From Bacteroidota bacterium (GTDB lineage Bacteria; Bacteroidota; Ignavibacteria; Ignavibacteriales; Ignavibacteriaceae), in assembly GCA_021813585.1 (NCBI GenBank), contig JAKAJV010000108.1:1-32901 (forward strand): a stretch of 32,901 nt of DNA. Reading direction: 5' to 3'. A model generated the notes under the pieces. It worked only from the letters and a program-made list of their open reading frames with translations. It searched no databases and was not told where the DNA came from. A program made the translations under genes and the position numbers. This document shows, piece after piece, positions 1 through 6,701 of this stretch (its first letter is position 1; the number at the start of each line of letters is the position of its first letter).

Positions 1-115
1 CACAAAAATTCTTAATGTACTGTATAATTTTTTCATTTTATTTTCATCTAAAAAAATTAAATTTGGCTCTATTTTATAATGGGTAATATTTATATCAGAC
101 TTTTAATGATGAATT

Positions 116-2545
116 ATGCACAAAAGAAAGTTTATAGTTTTAATCATCACGATCACTTTAACCAATTTATTATTCGGGCAACAGCAAACGACAAAAAACG
201 CCGGTTCAATAACGGGTAAAGTTTTTGATGAATCGACAAAAAAACCGGTTGAATTTTCAAACGTACTGTTGCTAAGTGCTAAAGACAACAAGCTTGTAAG
301 CGGTACGGTAACGGCAAAAAGCGGGGAGTTTAATCTGAAGAATATAAAGCCGGGCAGTTATAATCTGCAGGTGCAGTTCGTCGGTTATACAACAAGAAAA
401 ATAAACGGAATAACCGTTACGAATATAAAACCGGCGCTGGATTTGGGAAAGATTTATATTAAGCCGACGGCGATAAATTTGCAGAATGTTGTTGTTGAAG
501 GCCGGCGTTCGCCTATTTCCTATGAGCTGGATAAAAAAGTAATTGACGTTAGCCAGATGCATACGGCTATCTCCGGTACTGCGGCGGATGTACTTCAGAA
601 CGTACCGTCGGTAAGCGTAGATATTGACGGAACCGTTAGCTTAAGAGGCAGTACAAATTTCCAGGTGCTGATTGACGGCAGACCTTCGGTAATGAGCGCG
701 CAGGATGCGCTTCAGCAAATACCTGCAAGCTCAATACAGAATATCGAGATTATGACAAACCCCTCTGCAAAGTACGATGCAAGCGGGACGGCAGGCATAA
801 TAAACATAATTCTTAAAAAAAATTCCAACCTTGGTTTAAGCGGCATTGCCGATTTAACCGGCGGGTTGAATGATAAGTACGGCGGAGACTTTCTCTTCCA
901 GTACAGAACGCCGTCGTTTAGCTATAACTTCGGAGCCGATTTTAACCGCAGGACTTTCCCAGGCTCCAATCGCCAGGAAAAGCAGTTTATCATTGGAGAC
1001 AACACGTCATATCTAAATTCCGACGGCGTATTTACATGGCAAAGGATTGTCTCCGGAATTCAGGGCGGTATAGGATTTGACTTAAGCGGCATCGATAATA
1101 TAACTTTAAGCGGCAGATACGGCACTAGAGCCTTCCACAGAAACTCGAGTTTGGATTACAGCCAGTGGTCTATCATCAATCCGCAGAAATTTTATTATCT
1201 GGACAACACCAACCACAACCACTCGGGCACATTCTATGACCTGAATGCGCACTACATCCACAAGTTCGGACCGGAAGGCAATGAACTTACGGGCGATCTT
1301 TCTTTTAGGCACAACAATTCAAACGAGGCTTCTTTGAGCGCTTCCGTTCAAAGCGTAAGCCAGGTTAACGGTACAAAAACTACGGAGCTCGGCCCTCAAA
1401 ACGAATTGAGAGGAAGGATTGATTACACCCTTCCAATCGGTAAATCGGAAAAATTCTCTGCAGGCTCAGAATTCTTCAGCCGGGTTTACCAGGATATTAA
1501 CAAGCTGTACGTCTTTGATACTTTAAGCAGCATCTATCAGTTCCAGCCATTGTACAGCCACACGAATGATTTTAACCGTACACGTTTTGCCGCATATTCG
1601 ATATTCTCGAACCAATGGGACAGCCTTGGCGTTCAGGTCGGATTCCGTACCGAGTATACTTACCAGTTGGTAAAATTAGCCGAAACAGGAGAGCAGTTTT
1701 CACTAAGCAGGTGGGATTACTTCCCGTCAATCCATGCCTCTTATAATTTTGCAGGCGGAACTCAAATTATGGCAAGCTACACTAGAAGAATCGACAGGCC
1801 GGACGGCGGCGACCTTGAGCCGTTCTATTCTTGGTTCGATGCGAACAACGTCCATATCGGGAATCCACAGGTTAAGCCTGAGCTGATAGATTCTTATGAA
1901 ATCGGCTATCAAACATTTTTCGGCAAGGTATCGTTCTCAAATGATTTCTATTTCCGGTTTACGCACGATAAAAGAGAAGATATAAATTCCGTTTATGCAG
2001 AGGATGTAACGCTTAGGACTGTTGCCAACGTTGGCACCGATCAATCGCTCGGCGCAGAATTTATGATTCTGTTTAATCCCATCGAGCTTTGGCAATTAAA
2101 CCTTATGGGTGACCTTTACGATTATAAAATAAGCGGCGCGGTTAGCAACGAATCTTTTGCAAGGGAAAGCTTTAACTGGAGCGTGAAAGCAAATAATGTT
2201 TTTAAATTGAGTCCCACAACTGAGCTTCAATTGAATACCAGATATTTCAGTCCGTCTGTTACCGCGCAGGGCAAGTGGAATGGATTTTTTATTACCGACC
2301 TCGGAGTAAAGCAGGATATAATTGAGAAGAAGCTGTCGTTGACCCTGCAGGTAAGCGATTTGTTTAAGACAGGCAAGCGCGAGTTTACTTCTCAGGGAAT
2401 TGATTTTTACAATTATAATTATTTTACCAGGCAGGCGCCAATGGTAATGCTTAATCTAAAATATAATTTCAACAATTATAAGGAAGAGAAGCAGCAGGGC
2501 GGTGACCAGCAGGATAACAGTGGGAATGGCGGCGGGAATGAATAG
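116..2545 (+). CDS. TonB-dependent outer-membrane receptor (CarboxypepD_reg / plug / OMP beta-barrel)
   Basis: This 809-residue protein has the layout of Bacteroidota-type TonB-dependent receptors. A signal peptide (about residues 1-21, ending LLFGQ) is followed by a carboxypeptidase-regulatory-like beta-sandwich (about 28-110, GSITGKVFDESTKKPV start), a plug domain (about 130-235, with SVSVDIDGTVSLRG and IEIMTNPSAKYDASGTAG) and a large beta-barrel to about residue 785. The plug motifs match the 'outer membrane beta-barrel family' receptors rather than the SusC family. Such proteins sit in the outer membrane and import or bind a substrate that cannot be named here. The last barrel strand (MLNLKYNF) is followed by an unusual tail of about 22 residues rich in Gln, Gly, Asn and Asp. 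I see no strong Shine-Dalgarno before the ATG. The neighbouring gene is convergent, so this is probably a single-gene unit. Confidence 0.9.
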   Translation: MHKRKFIVLIITITLTNLLFGQQQTTKNAGSITGKVFDESTKKPVEFSNVLLLSAKDNKLVSGTVTAKSGEFNLKNIKPGSYNLQVQFVGYTTRKINGITVTNIKPALDLGKIYIKPTAINLQNVVVEGRRSPISYELDKKVIDVSQMHTAISGTAADVLQNVPSVSVDIDGTVSLRGSTNFQVLIDGRPSVMSAQDALQQIPASSIQNIEIMTNPSAKYDASGTAGIINIILKKNSNLGLSGIADLTGGLNDKYGGDFLFQYRTPSFSYNFGADFNRRTFPGSNRQEKQFIIGDNTSYLNSDGVFTWQRIVSGIQGGIGFDLSGIDNITLSGRYGTRAFHRNSSLDYSQWSIINPQKFYYLDNTNHNHSGTFYDLNAHYIHKFGPEGNELTGDLSFRHNNSNEASLSASVQSVSQVNGTKTTELGPQNELRGRIDYTLPIGKSEKFSAGSEFFSRVYQDINKLYVFDTLSSIYQFQPLYSHTNDFNRTRFAAYSIFSNQWDSLGVQVGFRTEYTYQLVKLAETGEQFSLSRWDYFPSIHASYNFAGGTQIMASYTRRIDRPDGGDLEPFYSWFDANNVHIGNPQVKPELIDSYEIGYQTFFGKVSFSNDFYFRFTHDKREDINSVYAEDVTLRTVANVGTDQSLGAEFMILFNPIELWQLNLMGDLYDYKISGAVSNESFARESFNWSVKANNVFKLSPTTELQLNTRYFSPSVTAQGKWNGFFITDLGVKQDIIEKKLSLTLQVSDLFKTGKREFTSQGIDFYNYNYFTRQAPMVMLNLKYNFNNYKEEKQQGGDQQDNSGNGGGNE

Positions 2546-2706
2546 CAATAGTTCGTAATAGATAGTCAGTTCATAAAGTTTAAAGCTGTAGTAAAAGTAT
2601 ACGGTATAGGGTATAAGGGTAAGGAAAGCTACTTTATAACATTGAGTTTCAAGAGGCAAAATGCCGGAGTGCATTATAGTCTAAAATAATAGTCGGTCAA
2701 TCTGAG

Positions 2707-3300
2707 TTACTTTAAAAAATTCTTGAGCCAAATAGGCGTGGCAAATGAATAAGAGATGCCGCCGGACAATAAAAACAGCTCTATTCTTTTATGAGTAAAC
2801 ACAGCCGCATAGTCTACGGCAACAAATAACATAAAATTGTGTATTATATATAAACTCATTCTTGAGCTAACCCCTGCCGATAGTTGAAGCTTATGATGCT
2901 GCTCGTCTGACAAGCTGTCTCCGTCAAAAGTCATTTCGAAAGCGCCAACTTTAAAACCGTTGTACCATTCTAGGCTAACCGGAAGATTCAATTTTTGGCC
3001 CCAGCCGGCAAAATAAAATGCGGCATTTATATTATGATGTATATTCCCTTTAGCTCTATAAGGTAAAAAGCGGATTCCCCCGACGATTGTACCGTAATAA
3101 AAAGGCATTTCAACACTAGCCTCAAAACCAGGTTTTGCATTCCACAAACGGTTTAGCTCATCCGTACTTTTATTTATTACAATATTTATGTTCAAACGGG
3201 TAATAGAAAATACATCTGTTTTACTTTGGGCAATAATATATGAGCTAAAAAGTATGGGAAATAAAAAGATAAATTTTCCGAATTCCGTTTTCATTTGCAT
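2707..3300 (-). CDS. Small secreted or outer-membrane beta-barrel-like protein, unknown function
   Basis: The 197-residue product starts with a clear signal peptide (hydrophobic core FIFLFPILFSSYIIAQ). The rest alternates short amphipathic strands with aromatic residues, such as TIVGGIRFLPY, AAFYFAGWG and LFLLSGGISYSFA. This suggests a small outer-membrane barrel, but no family is recognised. It is convergent to the TonB receptor, with about 160 bases between the stop codons, and shows no operon partner. ATG at 3300 is used; a second in-frame ATG lies two codons later. Function is unknown. Confidence 0.7.
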   Translation of the reverse strand: MQMKTEFGKFIFLFPILFSSYIIAQSKTDVFSITRLNINIVINKSTDELNRLWNAKPGFEASVEMPFYYGTIVGGIRFLPYRAKGNIHHNINAAFYFAGWGQKLNLPVSLEWYNGFKVGAFEMTFDGDSLSDEQHHKLQLSAGVSSRMSLYIIHNFMLFVAVDYAAVFTHKRIELFLLSGGISYSFATPIWLKNFLK

Positions 3301-3535
3301 TTAGACTTTTTTTGACTTTAACAAAACTAAAGCTTTACATACACCAACAACATGCCACAAACCACAATTATTCCAAAATAGTCCGACGATACTGGCTGCG
3401 TGAATCTGCTAATAATTAAACTGGTTAAATTGTAAACAGTTAAAAAGTTTAGTACATGTTATTTTTTGTCGATAATAGAAATCTATTTTATAATTCACAC
3501 AGTGATTTTATGCTAATAACAATTTTTAATTTTAT
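3301..3535. other. Intergenic stretch without recognised genes
   Basis: Apart from the candidate promoter near its start, this AT-rich stretch between the small barrel gene and the inverted-repeat element shows no coding frame, hairpin or family motif that I recognise. Confidence 0.5.
3322..3350 (-). promoter_or_regulatory. Possible Bacteroidota-like promoter for the 2707-3300 gene
   Basis: On the minus strand TAGTTTTG (3322-3329) fits the Bacteroidetes -7 consensus TAnnTTTG. A TTG triplet (3348-3350) lies 18 bases upstream, roughly where the -33 element should be. The start codon follows about 20 bases later. Whether this lineage uses the Bacteroidetes-type sigma factor is not shown, so this is only a candidate. 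Confidence 0.25.
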
Positions 3536-3798
3536 GGGCACTTGTAAAAACTATTTTTTAAAAGAATAGAACACGCGGATGAAACGGACCTGCCTCTACC
3601 TGTAGGTAGAGCGTGTTGCAGAACTGTAAAATTGGGATGTCACGGACCATTCCGTGACATAAAAAACTCACAATTCAGTCATGGTTTGGACCATGACTGC
3701 TATGCACTAGAGTTGCGCAACAGGCTCGGTAGACAGGTGCGGCAGGCAGGTTGAGCGGATTAAGACGGATTAGTTTTGAAATTTTTAGAAGTGCCCAT
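3535..3798. repeat. 264-bp miniature element with terminal inverted repeats and three internal hairpins
   Basis: The left end reads ATGGGCACTTGTAAAAA and the right end is the complement of ATGGGCACTTCTAAAAA, giving terminal inverted repeats of about 17 bp with one mismatch. Inside are three independent perfect hairpins: CTCTACC/GGTAGAG (about 3594-3611), ATGTCACGGA/TCCGTGACAT (about 3637-3661) and CAGTCATGGT/ACCATGACTG (about 3676-3699). There is no coding capacity, so it resembles a non-autonomous element. A further copy of the end sequence stands alone at 5322-5336. Confidence 0.6.
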
Positions 3799-3854
3799 AA
3801 TACAATTTTGGAAAGGCGGAACAGCTTACCTTAAAGTCTGACTAAATATTTTTA

Positions 3855-3945
3855 TTGACATAAGCAATGATTATTTATAACTTATAAGTGCCGAAAGGGA
3901 TAATTTGGGGCTCTGATCGAGAAGTTCCCTTATTTTGTTTTGAGC
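3855..3945 (+). ncRNA. Candidate small RNA or isolated promoter plus terminator-like hairpin
   Basis: TTGACA (3855-3860) and TATAAC (3876-3881) resemble a sigma-70 promoter, but with a short 15-base spacer. About 14 bases after the -10 box comes AAGGGA (3895-3900), pairing with TCCCTT (3926-3931) around an inner CTC/GAG stem, then a T-rich run (ATTTTGTTTT). A transcript of about 60 bases with its own terminator would fit. No family is recognised and the call rests only on the order of these signals. Confidence 0.2.
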
Positions 3946-4160
3946 GCGTTAAATAAATAAGTTTTAGGGCTGAGGCTTATATATGTACGAAGATTCGGAA
4001 CAGAGAAAAGCTGTTATACTTCAAATCTTTCTAATAAGAAATAATATAATTAATTTAAAAGAATAAAAATATCAAAGCGTCGGCTTTTGCTGTTAGAGTA
4101 TTTTAAAGTGCAGCTCAAGTTTAGTAAGCGGCAAAGAAATTTTTCCTGTTTTACACTCTT

Positions 4161-4400
4161 TGCTTTAGAATAGCAGATAAAATTTTACGCATGTACAGCG
4201 CAAGTTTAAGAGCTGGCAGTCAAAATTTACACACTGACAATGCAATTTTAGACGCCGGCAGCCGGAATTTTAATAGCGGCGGCCTTATTTTGATACAGGG
4301 CAGCCAAATTTTGCCTTCTGGCAGCGCATTTTTAATAAGGTACGACAAAATTTTATACTATGGCGACGCAATTTTTAGGATGGAAGACGCTTTTTTACTC
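4161..4400. repeat. Degenerate 21-bp tandem repeat, about 10-11 units, with phased A/T tracts
   Basis: An AATTTT-like tract recurs every 21 bases at about 4182, 4203, 4224, 4245, 4266, 4287, 4308, 4329, 4350, 4371 and 4392, alternating with GC-rich cores such as GGCAGC. Weaker A/T tracts at a similar spacing continue upstream to about 4084. One frame is open across it (ATG at 4191, stop ending at 4499). It would give heptapeptides such as ILDAGSR, ILIQGSQ, ILPSGSA and ILYYGDA. That frame has no Shine-Dalgarno. Because 21 bp is two helical turns, phased A/T tracts could bend DNA ahead of the gene at 4502. I favour a DNA-level role, but a repeat protein is not excluded. Confidence 0.65.
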
Positions 4401-4433
4401 CAAAACATTATATATTTGAATAAAAACGCAACA

Positions 4434-4499
4434 ATGACAAAAAGGAGATCATTTAATCACAATTTAATTCAAATAACTTTTAACAAACTAAGGAGTTAA
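4434..4499 (+). other. Possible 21-residue leader peptide ahead of the 4502 gene
   Basis: ATG at 4434 opens a short basic peptide (MTKRRSFNHN...) whose stop codon ends two bases before the start codon at 4502. The AGGAG of the downstream gene lies inside its last codons. It is the end of the same frame that runs through the 21-bp repeats. Translation here could couple to the downstream gene. There is no independent evidence of expression. Confidence 0.2.
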
Positions 4500-4501
4500 C
4501 A

Positions 4502-5197
4502 ATGAATGCGGCAGTAAACTATAATATCCAGGACGCGAACGCGCTGGATGAAACCATCGGCAGAAATGAGGCTGCGCTTACGGAGAAGGGATTCCCTGCA
4601 GAAAACCGTACTGAGCTGAAGAACAGAATAATAATCCTTACAGAAAAGGAAAATACTTTAAACGGTAAAGCGAAAAAGCTTGAAGATTTAACTGCAGGGC
4701 AAAATGTAATTATAACCGAATCGCAAGGTTTAGCTTCCAAGGTACGTAATGCAGCAAGCAGCGCGTATGTAGGTAATGCCCGCGTTTTAAAACAATTTAA
4801 CGTAGGAATAAACAAACGTATTCCAAGAGCTATCAACTCACTTCGCGCAGAGTGCGAATATTTAATACCGCTGGTTACAGAGAAGAAAGCTGACTTATTA
4901 AAAGGCGGCTTGCAGGAAGCCGACGTTACTGCACTCGGCGAGGCGCCGGCAAAATTAATAACATCGGATAAGCAGCAGGAAGACGCGAAGAAGGAGAGGA
5001 ACCAGGCAACAGTTGAAAGAGAAGAAGCGGATAAGGAATTAAAAAGAATAAAGACGAAAATCCGGAAATTCGTACAAACCGCCTTTGCAGGCAACAAGGC
5101 AATGCTAGTACAATTCGAGCCGATACCTAAAGGTAGAGGCGGAGGTAAAGATGATGCAAGCGGAACTACTCCTCCACCTGCACCGCCGGTACAATAA
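4502..5197 (+). CDS. Internally duplicated helical (coiled-coil-like) protein with Pro/Gly-rich tail, unknown function
   Basis: The 231-residue product has no signal peptide or membrane segment. It is rich in Lys, Glu and Ala and is predicted by eye to be almost all helical. It contains two copies of a unit of about 100 residues. The clearest shared motif is K-x-R-x5-A-(Y/F)-x-G-N-x3-L-x-Q-F, at residues 80-99 and 186-205, exactly 106 residues apart. Each copy starts with a weaker L-x3-G-(F/L)-x5-T-x-L segment. The C-terminus (about 209-231) is a flexible Gly/Asp stretch ending in a proline cluster. The start is well supported by AAGGAG six bases before the ATG. No partner gene is adjacent, and the upstream DNA is the phased 21-bp repeat tract. 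I do not recognise the family; a cytoplasmic four-helix-bundle role is only a guess. Confidence 0.8.
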   Translation: MNAAVNYNIQDANALDETIGRNEAALTEKGFPAENRTELKNRIIILTEKENTLNGKAKKLEDLTAGQNVIITESQGLASKVRNAASSAYVGNARVLKQFNVGINKRIPRAINSLRAECEYLIPLVTEKKADLLKGGLQEADVTALGEAPAKLITSDKQQEDAKKERNQATVEREEADKELKRIKTKIRKFVQTAFAGNKAMLVQFEPIPKGRGGGKDDASGTTPPPAPPVQ

Positions 5198-5202
5198 TTA
5201 TT

Positions 5203-5245
5203 TGGTGGTTGGCTGTTGGAGGTTGGTGGTAGTTTGTTGTAGTGT
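5203..5245 (+). other. G/T-rich strand-asymmetric tract
   Basis: Just after the 4502 gene stop the plus strand is almost all G and T, with six or more GG pairs spaced by one to five bases. This could form a two-tetrad G-quadruplex in DNA or in the 3' end of the transcript. It lies directly before the terminator hairpin. Confidence 0.3.
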
Positions 5246-5246
5246 T

Positions 5247-5282
5247 AAAGGGATGGCATTATAAGGATGATGCCGTCCCTTT
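5247..5282 (+). terminator. Hairpin terminator of the 4502-5197 gene
   Basis: AAAGGGA-T-GGCAT pairs with ATGCC-G-TCCCTTT, with one central mismatch and a short loop. It is followed by A-rich rather than T-rich sequence. The symmetric flanks could act on either strand, but the nearest upstream gene is on the plus strand. Confidence 0.6.
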
Positions 5283-5321
5283 AAAATAACTTTTGTGAAT
5301 TTACTATAAAAATTATTTAAG

Positions 5322-5336
5322 GGCACTTCTAAAAAC
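5322..5336 (+). repeat. Solo copy of the 3535-3798 element end
   Basis: GGGCACTTCTAAAAA matches the terminal repeat of the 264-bp element exactly in its right-end form. No partner end in the opposite orientation is visible in the following few hundred bases. It is either a degraded copy or a remnant left by deletion. Confidence 0.5.
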
Positions 5337-5398
5337 TAACAATTAATTAATTGATTTGTTCTGCAAAATAATTTTTTCAAAAAAGACAACTTAAAAAC

Positions 5399-5417
5399 CC
5401 ACGTGCTCAGCACGTGG
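5399..5417. repeat. Perfect hairpin CCACGTGC/GCACGTGG
   Basis: Two 8-base arms separated by TCA form a strong perfect stem. It stands alone among other small repeats between the 4502 gene and the minus-strand PAP2 gene. It may be a member of a dispersed short palindromic family, or a terminator for either side. Confidence 0.5.
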
Positions 5418-5451
5418 TAATGTAATGATGGCTATGCCTAAACGAGCGAAT

Positions 5452-5630
5452 AGAAATCTCGGTGGCGAAGCCATGAATTCGGCCAAAAGAGGCTGACCAA
5501 AAAGTATCCATATGCGTCGGCTGAGCTTGTTGAAGCCAGCATTTTATTGCAAATACCGCATTTCGACAAGCTCAATGCTCGGTTTTATGTTCTTTTAGGT
5601 CAGCCTCATAATCGAATTCAAGAGATTTCT
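5452..5630. repeat. Nested inverted repeats forming a cruciform or long hairpin
   Basis: From outside to inside, AGAAATCTC (5452-5460) pairs with GAGATTTCT (5622-5630). GAATTC pairs with a second GAATTC. GAGGCTGACC (5489-5498) pairs with GGTCAGCCTC (5598-5607). TGAGCTTGT.GAA (5522-5534) pairs with TTC.ACAAGCTCA (5562-5574). A side hairpin (ATGGCT..GCC 5428-5438 with GGC..AGCCAT 5464-5474) straddles the left edge. The structure lies just after the stop codon of the minus-strand PAP2 gene, so it may shape or end that transcript, but it looks built from nested insertions. Confidence 0.6.
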
Positions 5631-5636
5631 TTACTT

Positions 5637-6563
5637 TTAGAATGTTACTAATAAATTCAAATGCATGTCGTTATTTCCTAAAGAAGGAAATACAGTAATA
5701 CTTGTAAAGCTTGCTTTATTCTTCTCGGAATTCTTTTCAATTCTGGGTGGGGCAATTATATTACCAAAGGTATATCCTAAAAAGTATGCAAGTGGTAAAT
5801 CACTATACCAATGCATCCCCTTGTTAATAAGAGAAAAGCCAAGTAACCCAAGAAGAGGATAGCCTATCGGTCTAATCCACTTTTGGTCTGGGTAGTTGTT
5901 AGCAATAACTGTTAGTACCGCAGTGGCTGTTGCTAAATGCCCAGATGGGAAAGAATAATATCGCGGTTGGTCTTTTTGATATTCTTTTATGCTCGGCATA
6001 AAAGCCCAATCTCCGCCTTTTTCAGACGAAGCAATTGGACTTTCCCTACCAGAAATTCTCTTGAGAATTTGTACAAATATTCCTGTAGCCAAAACTGCCT
6101 CTGAAATATTACTTCCCGTTTGAAGCGCAGTTTTATCATGTAAGATCAATCCAGCAGTAGCAAAAACAGCAGCGCTAATAAATTGATACGTGCCATTCCC
6201 AATATTCACAATAAAATTAGATGTTCTGTGATCCAAAGATGATTTTAGAAATAATTTTCGTTGTGCTGTCCATCCTTTTTGATCAACAAACATTAGAGAC
6301 CCCGTAAGCGCAGCAATTCCTAAATAAGTTTGCATCATTTTCTTATCTACGGTTCTCTTGAAAAAAGATATATAGTCTGAAGGGATATCCGTAATCATTT
6401 GATGCCATGTTATTTTTTCTTGGTGGTCAGTTTGCTGATTACATGTATCTACCTTTGAATTAGTGGAATCGTTTGGCATTAATTGATAAACTAAGGCAGC
6501 TGAAAAAGTACTTCTCCAGCATAAAAGCAAAATTATTAAAATGCCTGTTAAAGATTTAATCAT
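5637..6563 (-). CDS. PAP2-family phosphatase, secreted or membrane-anchored (first of two paralogues)
   Basis: The 308-residue protein carries an N-terminal signal or anchor (about 4-25) and a PAP2 acid-phosphatase domain in its second half. Motif 1 is K168-RISGRES-P176, motif 2 is PSGH (206-209), and motif 3 has H251 and D255 in GMHWYSD. The family removes phosphate from lipids such as undecaprenyl or phosphatidic acid phosphates, on the periplasmic side of a membrane. The second motif-1 arginine is Ser175 and the motif-3 arginine is Leu245, although the histidines and aspartate are kept. The neighbour at 6702-7733 has the same changes and is a diverged paralogue. The ATG directly abuts a 103-bp inverted-repeat element that supplies its upstream DNA, and no good Shine-Dalgarno is visible. 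Confidence 0.85.
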   Translation of the reverse strand: MIKSLTGILIILLLCWRSTFSAALVYQLMPNDSTNSKVDTCNQQTDHQEKITWHQMITDIPSDYISFFKRTVDKKMMQTYLGIAALTGSLMFVDQKGWTAQRKLFLKSSLDHRTSNFIVNIGNGTYQFISAAVFATAGLILHDKTALQTGSNISEAVLATGIFVQILKRISGRESPIASSEKGGDWAFMPSIKEYQKDQPRYYSFPSGHLATATAVLTVIANNYPDQKWIRPIGYPLLGLLGFSLINKGMHWYSDLPLAYFLGYTFGNIIAPPRIEKNSEKNKASFTSITVFPSLGNNDMHLNLLVTF

Positions 6564-6565
6564 TT

Positions 6566-6668
6566 ATGAGTCCGCTCTAAAAAGCCCCAAATCGAATTTT
6601 TGAGCTTTGAATATGAGCAATAATCAAAACATTTTTTCATCAAAAATACCTTTTTAGAGCGGACTCAT
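6566..6668. repeat. 103-bp inverted-repeat miniature element between the PAP2 genes
   Basis: The ends are perfect 19-bp inverted repeats, ATGAGTCCGCTCTAAAAAG (6566-6584) and its complement (6650-6668). A 9-base direct repeat, CATTTATGA, occurs at 6561-6569 and 6666-6674, overlapping both ends. The 65-base centre has no coding potential. The left end touches the start codon of the downstream minus-strand PAP2 gene, so the element forms that gene's leader. Confidence 0.65.
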
Positions 6669-6701
6669 TTATGAAATTGTTTTTTGAGTTTAAACCAGTA
6701 C

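Noticed and set aside
4161-4400. The 21-bp repeat array as a CRISPR
   Set aside because: There are no constant repeats with unique spacers of regular size; units are degenerate and contiguous, and no cas genes are present.
4191-4499. A 102-residue open frame over the 21-bp repeats
   Set aside because: It has no ribosome-binding site and its content follows from the 21-bp unit being a multiple of three. Kept as a repeat with a protein as an open alternative.
4519-5097. A 192-residue open frame antisense to the 4502 gene
   Set aside because: It is a mirror of a well-supported coding region, Ser/Phe rich, with no start signal.
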